Origin: Candidatus Protistibacter heckmannii
GTDB taxonomy: Bacteria > Pseudomonadota > Gammaproteobacteria > Burkholderiales > Burkholderiaceae
Direction: 5' to 3'
DNA: 64,000 nt
NCBI GenBank assembly: GCA_025050535.1
Contig: JALBVF010000003.1
Location: 276,955-340,954 of the forward strand
The translations under genes and the position numbers were made by a program. The notes under the pieces are model-generated. The model did no database searches. It was not told where the DNA came from and was given only the letters and a program-made list of their open reading frames with translations. Below, one piece after another: positions 11,789-22,431 of this stretch. Position 1 is the stretch's first letter, and every line of letters begins with the position of its first letter.

Positions 11789-11919
11789 TTTCATCTCCTC
11801 GGCTGGATATACTTGGGGGCTGCTCGGTGTTTGCTCCGCCACATAAAATAGCACGACCGTTCTAATTTTTATTTTTTATTTTAAAAAAATTAACACCGCA
11901 AGTCAAGTCCGCTCCGCAA

Positions 11920-13426
11920 ATTCTAACTGTCGGCATCGACGACACCGGCGCCATGGGCCGCGGCATCGCCCAGATCTCCGTGCTCGGCGGCCTCTCCGTG
12001 CGCCTCTACGACACGCGCGCCGAAGCCATCGTCGCCGCGCTCGCCGACCTCAAGAACACCCTCGGAAAACTCGTCGAGAAGGGCCGCCTGGGCGCGGCCG
12101 AGGCCGACAAGGCGCTGGCCGCGCTGCAGCCGGCGGACAGCATGCAGGCCATGGCCGGCCGCGACCTCGTGGTCGAGGCCATCGTCGAAAAGCTCGAAGC
12201 CAAGCGCGAACTCTTCAAGGCGCTGGAGCCCATCGTCGGCCCGTACTGCATCCTCGCCACCAACACCTCCTCGCTGTCGGTCACGGCATCGCCGCCGCCT
12301 GCGAGCATCCTGGCCACGTCGCGGGCTTCCACTTCTTCAACCCCGTGCCGCTGATGAAGGTCGTCGAAGTCATCGACGGTGTGCGCACCGAACCGGCCGC
12401 CGCCGACGCGCTGAGCTCGCTCTCGCGCAAGATGGGCCACACGCCCGTGCGCTGCCTGGACATGCCCGGCTTCGTCGTCAACCACGCCGGCCGCGGCCTG
12501 GGCACCGAAGGCCTGCGCATCGTGCAGGAAGGCATCGCCGACTTCGCCACCGTGGACGCGATCATGCGCGAGCAGGCCGGCTTCAAAATGGGCCCCTTCG
12601 AGCTGATGGACCTCACCGCGCTCGACGTCTCGCATCCGATGATGGAATCGATCTACGACCAGTTCTACCAGGAGCCGCGCTTCCGCCCCTCGCCGATCAC
12701 CGCGCTGCGCCTGGCCGGCGGCCTGCTCGACCGCAAGACCGGCGCCGGCTTCTACCGCTATGAGAACGGCGCCAAGCAGGTCCCCGCCGAAGCCCCCTAG
12801 AGCGCCGCGCGCCCGGCCTCGGTCTGGATCAGCCGCAATAGCCCCGAAGGCTACGCCGCCGCCAGCGCCATGCTCGAAAAGCTCGGTGCCAAACTCGAGA
12901 ACGGCGAGATGCCCTCGGCCGACGCGCTGATCATCGTCACGCCCTTCGGTGGCGACACCACCAGTTGCGTGAGCAGCCAGGGCCTGGACGCCAAGCGCAC
13001 CCTGGCGCTGGACAGCCTGATCCCCTTCGAGATCGCCAAGCGCCGCGTGCTGATGACCAATCCGCTCACCGGCCCCGAGGCGCGTGAGGCCGCCCGCGGC
13101 CTCACGCCGCGGATGGCGTGCCCGTCTCGGTGATCCGCGACTCCACCGGCTTCGTCGCCCAGCGCATCCTTGCGACCATCGTCAACATCGCCTGCGACAT
13201 CGCCCAGCAGCGCATCACCACGCCCGGCGACATCGATCTGGCAGTGACGCTCGGCCTAGGCTATCCCACCGGCCCGCTGGCCCTGGGCAACCGCCTGGGC
13301 ACGGCGCGCCTGCTGCGCATCCTCGAGTTCATCCAGACGCAGACCGGCGATCCGTGCTACCGCGCCTCGCACTGGCTGGCGCGCCGCGCCGCGCTCTGCG
13401 CCTCGCTACTGCAGGAAGAATCGTGA
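11920..13426 (+). pseudogene. 3-hydroxyacyl-CoA dehydrogenase, broken
   Basis: The joined frames encode a two-domain 3-hydroxyacyl-CoA dehydrogenase of about 500 residues (PaaH type), the NAD-dependent oxidation step of beta-oxidation. The Rossmann loop is altered to GIDDTGAMGRG, then NTSSLSVT, HFFNPVPLMKVVEV, a first C-terminal domain with GGLLDRKTGAGFY, and a second copy of the domain with GFVAQRI. Lesions: no start codon before the conserved residues, a one-base loss near 12288, an in-frame TAG at 12798-12800, and another frame change near 13100. It overlaps the following enoyl-CoA hydratase, so both were in one operon. Non-functional as it stands. Confidence 0.9.
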
Positions 13427-14214
13427 GCGCCAAGCTGCTGACCGAGCGCCAGGGCGCCAGGGCGCCACCCTGGTCCTCACGTTCTCCAACCCCGGCGCGC
13501 GCAACGCGCTCGGCCCAGAGATGTACAGCGCGGCGATCGAAGCCCTGGCCACGGCCGGCGGCAATCCCGAGATCCGCGCCCTCGTCCTCACCGGCGCCGA
13601 CGGCTTCTTCTGCGCCGGCGGCAACCTAAACCGCCTGCTCGACAACCGCAGCAAGGACAAGTCGGTGCAGGCCGCCTCCATCGACCAGCTGCACAGCTGG
13701 GTCGAAGCCATGCGCGCCTGCCCCAAGCCCATCATCGCCGCGGTCGAAGGTGCGGCCGCCGGCGCTGGCTTCTCGCTCGCCATGGCCTGCGACCTGATGG
13801 TCGCCGCGCGCGACGCCAAATTCGTCATGGCCTATGTGCGCGTCGGCCTCACGCCCGACGGCGGCGGCTCCTGGCATCTGTCGCGCGCCCTGCCGCGCCA
13901 GCTCGCCACCGAGGTCATGATCGAGGGCAAGCCCATCGTCGCCGAACGCCTGCACCACTTCGGCATGGTCAACCGTCTGACCGCGCCGGGCGAGGCGCTC
14001 AAGGAAGCCCTAGCCTGGGCGGAAGAACTCGCCGGCCTCTCGCCCAACGCGGTCGGGCCGCATCAAGGCGCTGGCGGAAGCCGCGCAGACCCAGCCACTC
14101 GCCGCCCATCTGAACACTGAGCGCGAGAACTTCGTCGAATCGCTGCATCACGACGACGGCCGCGAAGGCATCAGCGCCTTCCTCGAGAAACGCAAACCCA
14201 GTTACAGAGTCTGA
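13423..14214 (+). pseudogene. enoyl-CoA hydratase/isomerase, broken
   Basis: A crotonase-family protein of about 260 residues, which would hydrate enoyl-CoA in beta-oxidation. GTG 13423 overlaps the stop of the gene before it. Family signatures: NPGARNALG, the oxyanion-hole GFFCAGGNL, and AVEGAAAGAGFSLAMACD. An 8-base tandem duplication (CAGGGCGC at 13450-13457 repeated at 13458-13465) shifts the frame near codon 10. A further one-base gain near 14055 shifts it again before the C-terminal helices (RIKALAEAAQ... to FLEKRKPSYRV). An in-frame ORF from 13521 to 14120 survives and still holds the oxyanion-hole residues, but without the correct ends. Confidence 0.9.
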
Positions 14215-14252
14215 CGGCCTCCACCCCAGCCCCCCACCGGACAACGAGAACA

Positions 14253-15056
14253 ATGACGGAGACGCAGCACCCCACGACGCAGGCAGGCACGGCCTCCCAA
14301 AGTCCGTTCCAGGCCTCCAAACGCCGCCGCATCTATCTGATGCGTCACGGCAACGTCACCTATTTCGACGGCTCCGGCAAACCCATCCTGCCCGAGACTG
14401 TGCCGCTCAACGAAGAAGGTCGCGCCCAGGCCGACGCCGCCGGCCAAGCCTTCGCCGCGCAGCAGGTTAGCTTCGACAAGGTGATCGTCTCCGGCCTGCC
14501 GCGCACGGTGGAAACCGCGCGGCGTGTGCTCGCGCAGATGCGCCAGGCCGACGCCTCGCTGCCCGACCTGGCCGAGCGCATGGAAATCTGGCCCGAATGG
14601 GAAGAGCTGCGCGGCGGCAAGCTTGCGGAGATCGCGCTGCAGTCGCTGCAGTCGGCCTTCGTCGGCGCCTTTGAAGGTGCGGTCGCCGAGGACAAGCGCT
14701 TTCTCAACGGCGAGAGCATCGGCGAATTCCTCGAACGCGTGCTGCCTCCGGTGCAGCGGCTGCGCGAGGACAAGAGCTGGGACATCGCGCTGATCGTTCT
14801 GCACGGTGGCGTCAACTGCGCTCTGCTCTCGCATGCGCTCACCGCCGGCGTGCGCCTCTTCCTGGGCAATCTGGCGCAGACGCCCTCCTGCATCAACGCC
14901 ATCGACATAGGCGAGGACCCGCGCGACTGGGTGGTGCGCATGGTCAACTACGCGCCGCCCGCGGCCCTGCACACGGGCTCGCGCAAGACCACAATGGAAA
15001 GCCTGCTCGAGCAGTATCTCCAATTCCGCAAAGACCTCCGGGGCATGCAGCAATGA
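14253..15056 (+). CDS. histidine phosphatase (phosphoglycerate mutase-like) family protein
   Basis: A 267-residue member of the histidine phosphatase superfamily. The catalytic RHG is in IYLMRHGNVTYF near residue 31, VSGLPRTVETA carries the second Arg, and LIVLHGGVNCALL the second His. It would hydrolyse a phosphate ester; the substrate is not predictable. It lies inside a broken acyl-CoA catabolic operon and its stop overlaps the start of the next gene (ATGA), so it was translationally coupled to the APH-like kinase. It is intact, unlike its neighbours on both sides. Confidence 0.88.
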   Translation: MTETQHPTTQAGTASQSPFQASKRRRIYLMRHGNVTYFDGSGKPILPETVPLNEEGRAQADAAGQAFAAQQVSFDKVIVSGLPRTVETARRVLAQMRQADASLPDLAERMEIWPEWEELRGGKLAEIALQSLQSAFVGAFEGAVAEDKRFLNGESIGEFLERVLPPVQRLREDKSWDIALIVLHGGVNCALLSHALTAGVRLFLGNLAQTPSCINAIDIGEDPRDWVVRMVNYAPPAALHTGSRKTTMESLLEQYLQFRKDLRGMQQ

Positions 15057-16140
15057 CCGACTTCTCGCCTTTCCAAGGCACGCGCGCCGTCAGCGACGCG
15101 CAAAAATTCGACGTCGAGGCGCTCGCCGCCTGGAGGGCTCAGCACGCCGAAGGCTTCTCCGGCCCGCTCACAGTCGAGCAGTTCAAAGGCGCCAGTCCAA
15201 TCCGACCTTCAAGCTGATCAAGCCCGGCCAGACCTACGTCATGCGCGCCAAGCCCGGCCCCAAGGCCAAGCTGCTGCCCTCTGCGCATGCCATCGAACGC
15301 GAATTCCGCATACAGAAGACGCTGGGCGGCACCGGTATGCCGGTGGCGAAGATGTATGCGCTGTGCGAGGACGAATCGGTCATCGGCCGCGCCTTCTACA
15401 TCATGGAGTGCGTGCAGGGCAGCGTGCTCTGGGAACAGTCGCTGCCGGGCATGGACAACGCCGAGCGCGCCGCCATCTACGACGAGATGAACCGCGTCAT
15501 CGCCGCCCTGCACAAGGTCGACGTCAACGCCATCGGCCTGGCCGACTACGGCAAGCCCGGCAACCACTTCGCCCGCCAGATCGAACGCTGGAGCAAGAAG
15601 CACAAGCTCTCCGAGACCGAGAGAATCCCGGCCATGGACAACCTGATCGAATGGCTGCCCGCGCACATGCCCGCCGAGCTCAACGAAGGCGAACAGGCCG
15701 CGATGAGCAGCATCGTCCACGGCGACTACCGCCTGGACAATCTGATCTTCCATCCAATCGAGCTCAAGGTGCTCGCCATCCTCGACTGGGAGCTGTCCAC
15801 GCTTGGCCATCCGCTGGCCGACTTCAGCTACCACTGCATGATCTGGCATATCGCGCCGGGCGAATTCCGCGGCATCGCCGGCGTCGATTTCGTCGGCCTC
15901 GGCATTCCACTCGAAGATGACTACATCGCCCGCTACCTGATTCGCACCGGCTACCGGATCGCCGGCGACTGGAATTTCTACCTCACCTACAACATGTTCC
16001 GCATCGCCGGCATCCTGCAAGGGATCATGAAGCGCGTGGTCGACGGCACCGCCTCCTCCGCCCAGGCGACCGAGGCCGGCAAGCGCGCAAAGCTGATGGC
16101 CGAGCTGGGCTGGAAATACGCGCAGCTTGCCAATCAATAG
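15053..16140 (+). pseudogene. aminoglycoside-phosphotransferase-like kinase (ACAD10/11 type), frameshifted
   Basis: An APH-fold kinase of the group found next to or fused with acyl-CoA dehydrogenases, where it phosphorylates hydroxyacyl-CoA. ATG 15053 overlaps the previous stop. After about 45 codons (EQFKG) a base is missing near 15190; the rest (QSNPTFKLI... to KYAQLANQ) is in the next frame. The Brenner motif HGDYRLDNLIF and the metal-binding DWELSTLGHP are preserved in the second part. A shorter product from the ATG at 15241 would lack the nucleotide-binding loop. Its place before an acyl-CoA dehydrogenase fits the hydroxyacyl-CoA role. Confidence 0.88.
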
Positions 16141-16605
16141 ACAAACACTAGACGACACCAAGACGACAGACCGACAAGGAGACCGCGATGAATTTCGACT
16201 ACACGCCCAAGGTCAAGGAAATGCAGGCCCGCCTGCTGGCCTTCATGGACGAGCACATCTATCCGAACGAGCAGAAGTTCTTCGACGAGATCCAGTCCAA
16301 CCGCAAGGCCGGCAACCCCTGGGTGCCGCTCAAGACCATCGAGGCGCTCAAGCCCAAGGCGCGCGCCGCCGGCCTATGGAATCTCTTCCTACGCGCACTC
16401 GCCGCGCGCGCCCGAAGGCCTGTCCAACCTGGAATACGCGCCGCTGTGCGAGATCATGGGCCGCGTGCCCTTCGCCGCCGAAATCTTCAACTGCTCAGTG
16501 CCCGACACCGGCAACATGGAAACCATCGAGCACTACGGCACCGAGCACCACAAGGACCAGTGGCTCGATCCGCTGCTGCGCAGCGAGATCCGCTCTGCCT
16601 TCCTA

Positions 16606-17728
16606 TTGATCCGGCATTAAGAAGTTTTCATGCGGCGTATTTGACGCGGGGATCCTGGAAGTAGGACTTCACGCGTTCGGAATGGGTTTCGATGAACGCC
16701 ATATGGTTCTTTGCTGCGGCGTGTAATTTGGCCTTTGTTCTGACGGGGACTCGTGTGCTGATGACATGTTTCAGGTCGGCGTTGAGTCGCTCATCCAGAT
16801 TGAGCTCCGGGCTGTAGCTTGGCAGGTAAAAGACTTCGATGTCGGCTTGGTGCTCGGCAAGCCATGCCTTGACCGGCTTGCAGTGATGCACGCCGAGGTT
16901 GTCGAGGATCAGGAACACTTTCTTGCCCGCGCGCTTGCCATCGGCCACCAGCGCCTCGAAGAACTCGATGAGCTTCTCGTGGTTAAAGGCACCATCTATG
17001 ATCATCCAGCTTGCCTTGCCCTGATTGGTCACTGTGGAAATCATCGACAGCTTCTGTCGCGTACCTCTAACCGTCATCGTGACCGGGGTTTGCCCTTTGG
17101 GAGCATAACTGCGGCCCCGAACATCCGTATTCACCAACGCGGTTTCGTCACCCCAGTGAATCTCGCCACCTTTGGCCTTGGCACGCTTCTCGATGGCCGG
17201 ATACTCCTGATCGATCCACTGCTTGACAGCCTCCGGTCGCTGTTCGTAAGCGCGCTTGATCGGCTTTTTCGGCGTGAAACCCCAGCGCTTGAGGTAGTCT
17301 CCGACCGCACGTATTGAGAGTCTGACCGCGTATTCCTGTTCGATGAACAGCATGACCGCGCCTCGCGTCCAGAGCGCAGATTCCATCTTCAACTGCTCCG
17401 GACGTTTGTCGCAGATCGTGCGCCGGATTGCTTCTTCTTGATCCGCATTCAGCCGTCTTCCGTCTCCTTGCGTACGAGCTTGTGGGCGCGGCTTCAGGGT
17501 CGCCGCGGCCCCTTCTTCATAGAGATCAATGGCCAGTCGAGCCGCCGGGTAACTCAGCCCCGTCAACTCCACGATGGCCATGACTCCGTATCCCTTCCGA
17601 TGCAACCTCACGACCTGCTTTCGCCTCTCGTGAAGCTGCTCCAGTTTCTGGTATCGAGCGTCTTCTTTTTCTATGCCAATTCAATGCCAGAAATGATAAT
17701 AAGTTAAATCTTTATATTGCCGCACCAA
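16606..17728 (-). mobile_element. IS630-family insertion sequence, copy 2 (complete, 1123 bp)
   Basis: The element is bounded by TA at 16604-16605 and 17729-17730, and removing it plus one TA restores the acyl-CoA dehydrogenase codons ...AFLTTEPEV. Ends are related inverted repeats: TTGATCCGGCATTAAG on the left, and TTGGTGCGGCAATATAAAG read inward from the right. One transposase gene fills it. TA duplication, imperfect short ends and a single DDE transposase are typical of IS630. Confidence 0.96.
16628..17611 (-). CDS. IS630-family DDE transposase (copy 2)
   Basis: A 327-residue transposase. The N-terminal third is a helix-turn-helix DNA-binding region ([19 protein letters not shown]). The catalytic acids are in [18 protein letters not shown] and, for the Glu, [25 protein letters not shown] is the usual linker to the catalytic domain. 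I place the start at GTG 17611; the frame stays open about 25 codons upstream ([19 protein letters not shown] reads like real protein) to a TGA that copy 1 lacks, so the natural start could be earlier and non-ATG. It appears intact, so this copy may still move. Confidence 0.9.
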   Translation of the reverse strand: MRLHRKGYGVMAIVELTGLSYPAARLAIDLYEEGAAATLKPRPQARTQGDGRRLNADQEEAIRRTICDKRPEQLKMESALWTRGAVMLFIEQEYAVRLSIRAVGDYLKRWGFTPKKPIKRAYEQRPEAVKQWIDQEYPAIEKRAKAKGGEIHWGDETALVNTDVRGRSYAPKGQTPVTMTVRGTRQKLSMISTVTNQGKASWMIIDGAFNHEKLIEFFEALVADGKRAGKKVFLILDNLGVHHCKPVKAWLAEHQADIEVFYLPSYSPELNLDERLNADLKHVISTRVPVRTKAKLHAAAKNHMAFIETHSERVKSYFQDPRVKYAA

Positions 17729-18636
17729 TAACGACCGAACCGGAAGTGGCCTCCTCCGACGCCACCAACATCCGCTGCAGCATCCGCCGCGAAGGCGACG
17801 AATACGTGATCAACGGCCGCAAGTGGTGGTCCTCCGGCGCCGGCGACCCGCGCTGCCAGATCTACATCTTGATGGGCAAGACCAATCCCGACGCCGGCCG
17901 CCATGAGCAGCAGTCCATGGTGCTGGTGCCGGCCAACACGCCGGGCATCACCGTGGTGCGCCCGCTGACCATGTTCGGCTGGGACGACGCGCCGCATGGC
18001 CACATGGAGATCATCCTCAAGGACGTGCGCGTGCCCGCCTCCAACATCCTGCTCGGCGAGGGACGCGGCTTCGAGATCGCCCAAGGCCGCCTCGGCCCGG
18101 ACCGCATCCACCACTGCATGCGCACCATCGGCGTGGCCGAGCGCGCGCTGGAACTGATGTGCAAGCGCCTGAACACGCGCGTGGCCTTCGGTAAGGAAAT
18201 CGCCCGCCACTCGATCTGGCACGAGCGCATCGCCGAAGCCCGCTGCATGATAGAACAGGCCCGCCTGCTCACACTCAAGGCCACCTACATGATGGATACC
18301 GTAGGCAACAAGATCGCCAAGGCCGAGATCGCCATGATCAAGGTCGTCGCGCCCAACATGGCCTGCCAGATCATCGACTGGGCCATCCAGGCGCACGGCG
18401 GCGGCGTCTCCGGCGACTTCCCGCTGGCCTTCGCCTACGCCCACCAGCGCACCCTGCGCCTGGCCGACGGTCCGGACGAAGTGCACCGTTCGGCCATCGC
18501 CAAGCTGGAATTGGCGAAGCACCTTACAATTCCCGGCGAAGTCGAAATGCCGGTCGCCCGGGGGAATTCCCCGCGGCGCCCCGCCGCGCATCTGCTCCAT
18601 CCCTCCCGCGGGCCGGCCAACCCAACGGAGAACTGC

Positions 18637-19324
18637 ATGATCGAAGCGTATTCCTTGGTCACGCCCAATGGCCACAAAGTCCACATCATGCTGGAGGAAT
18701 GTGGATTCCGCGAAGGCAAGGACTGGAAGGCCATCCCCGTCAACATCGGTTCGGGAGACCAGTTCAAGCCCGAATTCCTGAAAATCAGCCCCAACAACAA
18801 GATCCCGGCCATGGTCGATCCCGACGGCCCGGACGGCAAGCCAATCTCGATCTTCGAATCGGGCGCCATCCTCCTCTACCTCGCCGGCAAGACCGGCAAA
18901 TTCCTGCCCAAGGACGTGTTCGGAAAATACGAAGCGCTGGAATGGCTGATGTTCCAGATGGGCGGCGTCGGCCCCATGCTCGGCCAGGCGCACCACTTCC
19001 GCATCTACGCACCCGAGAAGATCGAATACGCGATCAACTGCTACTCCAACGAAGCCAAGCGGCTCTACGGCGTGATCGACAAGCGCCTCTCGGTCTCGCC
19101 CCATCTGGCCGGCAAGCAGTACACCATCGCCGAAATCGCCACCTTCCCCTGGCTGGGAAGCTGGAAGAACTAGGGCATCGAGCTCTCCGACTATCCCCAT
19201 CTGAAGAAGTGGTTCGAGACCATCGAGGCGCGGCACGCAGATCCTCACCGGCCTGCGAAAGCCGCTGCAGGGCGACAAGGAACGCGAGGTTCTGTTCGGC
19301 AAGGAACAATACAAGCGCCGCTGA
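18637..19324 (+). pseudogene. glutathione transferase (YfcG/YghU-like), broken at the C-terminus
   Basis: From ATG 18637 (GGAG just upstream) the protein reads as a Nu-class-like [41 protein letters not shown], and [19 protein letters not shown], a glutathione-binding thioredoxin domain that may reduce disulfides. After 178 codons an in-frame TAG at 19171-19173 replaces what should be Gln (SWKN*GIELSDYPHLKKWFE). A frame change near 19230 follows before the tail KPLQGDKEREVLFGKEQYKRR. The truncated product keeps the thioredoxin domain and most helices, so residual activity cannot be excluded. The upstream acyl-CoA dehydrogenase frame runs into it without a stop. Confidence 0.88.
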
Positions 19325-19344
19325 CGAGACGCAGCCTCCCGCCA

Positions 19345-19391
19345 ACACAGCCCGCTTCGGTCAAGCTATGCGCCGCGAATGCGGGCTGTTT
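19345..19391 (+). terminator. possible hairpin terminator after the acyl-CoA cluster
   Basis: AACAGCCCGCTTCG and CGAATGCGGGCTGTTT pair as a 9-10 bp GC-rich stem extended by TTCG/CGAA around a 16-base loop. The T run is only three bases, so termination strength is uncertain. It lies 20 bases after the end of the broken GST gene. Confidence 0.45.
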
Positions 19392-19575
19392 CATGTATAA
19401 CGCGAGTCCGCGCACCGTTCGCCACGTCGAACGGGAACCTTGCCGCTGAGCCGGCCGTCCATTGAAAAGACGCGTCGCCCGACCTGTCGACACCAGCGCC
19501 CCCACTACAAGACCCGAAATACGGCGGCGCACTTCCGGCCCGCGCCCATCCGCGCATCCGCAACCGGAGAACGAC

Positions 19576-20780
19576 ATGGAGACGCTGTTTCCCGCATGGC
19601 CTTTTCAGGTCAACGGTGCGCTGCACGTCGCCGCCGCCTTCCTGATCGCGGCGCTCGCCGGCGAAGGCTGCATGCGCTGCGTGCGCTTCCTGCGCCTGCC
19701 ACGCATCTGCGGCTACACCGCTGCCGGCGTGCTGCTAGGCGCCTACGGACTGAACTGGATCGGCCCGCGCGACGCGGCCGCCTTGCGCATCCTCATCGAA
19801 CTCGCGCTCGCCCTGATCCTCTTCGAACTGGGCACGCGCGTGGACCTGCGCTGGCTGCGCTCAAACCCCTGGATTCTCGCCGCCAGCGTGCTCGAATCGG
19901 CGCTGACCTTCTGCGGCGTCTTCGCGGTCCTGCACGTCCTGAAGGCGACGCCTGGCTTCGCCGCCGCGGCGGCGGCCATCGCCGTGGGCACCTCGCCGGT
20001 CATCGTCATGCGGGTGACGGCCGACCTCAAGGCGCGCGGCCAGGTCACCGACCGGCTGCTGCTGCACACCGCGCTGAGCGTGCTCTATTCGGTCATCCTT
20101 TCCAAGCTGATCCTCGGCGGCATGCACGGCGCCTTCCGCAACGACTGGCCCGCGGCCGTCGCCCTGCCGCTCTACCTGCTCGGCGGCTCGCTGATCGCGG
20201 GCGCCACCATCGCGCTCATCCTACGCCTGCTGCAGGCGATCCTGCGCCTCACCGAGGACACCAGCGCCGTCGTGCTCATCGGCCTGCTGCTGTGCACGCT
20301 GCCCCTGCTCGACACGCTGGGCCTGCCGCCCATGCTCGCGCCGCTGCTCGCCGGCATGCTGATCCGAAACGCCGAGTCGCGGCCCTATCTCTGCCAATGG
20401 AACGCCGGCGCGGCGGGCGCTCTGCTCGTCGTGCTGCTCTTCGTCTTCACCGGCATGACCCTCACGCGCGAGGCCTTCCCCGCTGTCGGCCTCGCGGCGC
20501 TGGCCCTGGTGGGCGCGCGCAGCGTCTCCAAGACCCTCGGCATAGCCCTGTTCTGCCGCCCCAGCGGCCTGAGCGCGCGCCAGACGCTGGCGCTAGGTGC
20601 GGCGCTGATGCCGATGTCCGGCGTCGCCTTCATCCTCGCCGACGACATCCGCGCGGTCTATCTGGAATTTGGCAGCCGCATCGGCGCCATGATCCTGGCC
20701 ATGGTGTCATCCTCGAATTCTTCGGCCCCGTCGCCGTGCAGCTGGCCCTGCGTTTCGGCAGGGAAGTCAAGGAGAGCTGA
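19576..20780 (+). pseudogene. Kef-type cation:proton antiporter, frameshifted near its end
   Basis: A hydrophobic protein of about 400 residues of the CPA2/Na+(K+):H+ exchanger family in the inner membrane. ATG 19576 has a GGAG site. [30 protein letters not shown], and the repeated Gly/Ala-rich helices are typical. One base is missing near 20703 (ILAM then [17 protein letters not shown] in another frame), only 26 codons from the natural stop at 20778-20780. In the shifted frame translation would run into the next gene with no stop. Most of the membrane domain is intact, so loss is recent. Confidence 0.85.
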
Positions 20781-20784
20781 CACC

Positions 20785-21891
20785 ATGCCGCTCGAACCCT
20801 TCGCCGCCTCCCGGCCCATGACCATGGGCATCGAACTCGAACGGCAGCTCGTCGATCCGCACGATCACGACCTGCGCGCCGCCGCGCCAGACCTGCTGCG
20901 CGAGCTCGAGAAAAAGAACAGCCCCTACGACGTCAAGCCCGAGATGACCATGAGCATGATCGAGATCGCCACCGGCATCTTCGAGGATCATGCCAACGCG
21001 CTCAGCCAGTTGCAGGCCATCCGCGACGCCATGCTCGCCGAAGCCGACCGCCTGAATGTGGGCATCTTCGGCGGCGGCATCCACAGCTTCCAGAAGTGGC
21101 GCGAGCGCGAGATCTTCGATAAGGCGCGCTTCAACTATCTCTCCGAACTCTACGGCTACCTCGCCAAGAAATTCACCATCTTCGGCCAGCACGTGCACAT
21201 CGGCCGCCCCGATCCCGACACCGTTCTCTACCTGCTGCACGGCCTCTCGCGCTACATCCCGCACTTCATTACCCTGAGCGCCTCCTCGCCCTTCGTGCAA
21301 GGCGCGGACACAGGCTTCCAGTCCGCGCGGCTCAATTCCGTCTTCGCCTTTCCGCTCAGCGGGCGCTCGCCCTTCGTCGAGTCATGGACCGACTTCGAGC
21401 GCTATTTCGAGAAGATGACCGCCACCGGCGTGGTGCGTGGCATGAAGGATTTCTATTGGGACATCCGGCCCAAGCCGGAATACGGCACGGTGGAAGTGCG
21501 CGTGATGAACACGCCCCTGTCGGTGAGCCGCGCCGCCGCGCTCGCGGCCTATGTGCAATGCGTGGAGCGCCACCTGATGACCGAGCGGCCCTTCCGCCCG
21601 GCCGAGGACGACTACCTCGTCTACACCTTCAACCGCTTCCAGGCCTGCCGCTTCGGCTACCGCGGCATCTACGTCGATCCTCGCGGCCACGAGCACCGCT
21701 CGCTCGGCGGCGACATCCTCGCCATGCTCGACCGCGTGCGCGAACATGCCCGCGACCTGGGCGCACAGGATGCCTGCGGATTTCTGCGGGAAAGCGTCGC
21801 CGTCGGCCTCAGCGAGGCCGACTCCCTGCGCGCCTTCAGGGAGGCCGAGAAGGCCTTCCCGGCCATGGTGCAGTTCCAGTGCGACAGTTGA
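20785..21891 (+). CDS. GCS2-family carboxylate-amine ligase (YbdK-like)
   Basis: A 368-residue glutamate-cysteine ligase family 2 protein, ATP-dependent and cytoplasmic; YbdK has weak gamma-glutamylcysteine synthetase activity. Family marks: [12 protein letters not shown] at the start, [13 protein letters not shown], and the metal/substrate motifs [12 protein letters not shown] and [25 protein letters not shown] 20785 is 4 bases after the antiporter stop with GGAG upstream, so the two were coupled. It is intact, but an uninterrupted frame joins it to the frameshifted antiporter, and an 809-residue 'fusion' from 19462 would be an artefact. Its 3' end overlaps the extended MaoC frame on the other strand. 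Confidence 0.9.
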   Translation: MPLEPFAASRPMTMGIELERQLVDPHDHDLRAAAPDLLRELEKKNSPYDVKPEMTMSMIEIATGIFEDHANALSQLQAIRDAMLAEADRLNVGIFGGGIHSFQKWREREIFDKARFNYLSELYGYLAKKFTIFGQHVHIGRPDPDTVLYLLHGLSRYIPHFITLSASSPFVQGADTGFQSARLNSVFAFPLSGRSPFVESWTDFERYFEKMTATGVVRGMKDFYWDIRPKPEYGTVEVRVMNTPLSVSRAAALAAYVQCVERHLMTERPFRPAEDDYLVYTFNRFQACRFGYRGIYVDPRGHEHRSLGGDILAMLDRVREHARDLGAQDACGFLRESVAVGLSEADSLRAFREAEKAFPAMVQFQCDS

Positions 21892-22405
21892 AAGGCTTGA
21901 GCGGCCCCCCCTTCCCGAAGAAAGCTAAGGCGTAGCGCCGGCTGATCGACTCCGCCACGCAGACCGGCTTGTTGCCGCCTTCGCGCTCGATGCTGACTTC
22001 CCAGGTGACTTGGGCACCGTTGCTGACTCCCGCCGGATACGGCACGGGGAGGTGTTCCACTTCCAGCAGCTTCAGGCGCGTGCGCAGCTTTCTGCCCACC
22101 GGCACCGGCGAGGGAAAGCGCACCTTGTTCAGGCCGTAGTTCACGCCCATCTTCACGTCGGCCATCTTCACCGCCGATGCCATCCGCATCGGCAGCAGCG
22201 ACAGCGTCAGGAAGCCGTGCGCAACGGGACCGCCGAACGGGGATTCACGCTTGGAGCGCTCCACGTCGATATGAATCCACTGATGGTCGCCGGTGGCGTC
22301 GGCGAACTTCTGTACCTGCTCCTTCGTGATTTCCGTCCAATCGCTGACCGCGACTTCCTGACCCTTCAGAGCCTCGAACTCCGCCAGACTGCCAAACGTA
22401 CGCAT
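21836..22405 (-). CDS. MaoC-like enoyl-CoA hydratase, C-terminus extended
   Basis: A hot-dog-fold MaoC dehydratase, like NodN, that hydrates enoyl-CoA: ATG 22405 with AAAGGAAA upstream, [15 protein letters not shown] (catalytic Asp/His) and [14 protein letters not shown]. The fold ends near [11 protein letters not shown], but the frame continues for about 30 unrelated residues to 21836 and overlaps the YbdK-like gene. A single inserted T (GCC TTA GC where GCC TAG C would stop) explains this. The core should still fold. It is the third gene of a minus-strand group with two acyl-CoA dehydrogenases, so it acts on acyl-CoA. Confidence 0.85.
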   Translation of the reverse strand: MRTFGSLAEFEALKGQEVAVSDWTEITKEQVQKFADATGDHQWIHIDVERSKRESPFGGPVAHGFLTLSLLPMRMASAVKMADVKMGVNYGLNKVRFPSPVPVGRKLRTRLKLLEVEHLPVPYPAGVSNGAQVTWEVSIEREGGNKPVCVAESISRRYALAFFGKGGPLKPFNCRTGTAPWPGRPSRPP

Positions 22406-22431
22406 CCGTTTCCTTTCTCTGAGCAAGTGGC

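Larger units (their letters stand above)
16188..18564 (+). pseudogene. acyl-CoA dehydrogenase, split by an IS630 copy and frameshifted
   Basis: The pieces 16188-16605 and 17731-18564 join into one acyl-CoA dehydrogenase of about 410 residues (FAD enzyme, first step of acyl-CoA beta-oxidation). Marks are [49 protein letters not shown] and [12 protein letters not shown]. An extra base near 16389 shifts the frame after NLFL, and an IS630 element fills 16606-17728. The 3' part has no stop of its own: it runs in frame from [11 protein letters not shown] through 18564 into the glutathione transferase at 18637. So one gene has three separate lesions. Confidence 0.93.

Noticed and set aside
11855..11920. 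AT-rich spacer as an attachment site or origin
   Set aside because: Only short homopolymer runs; no repeats or boxes that support either.
18637..19173. GST as an intact gene
   Set aside because: Conserved residues continue after the TAG at 19171 (GIELSDYPHLKKWFE), so the stop is premature.
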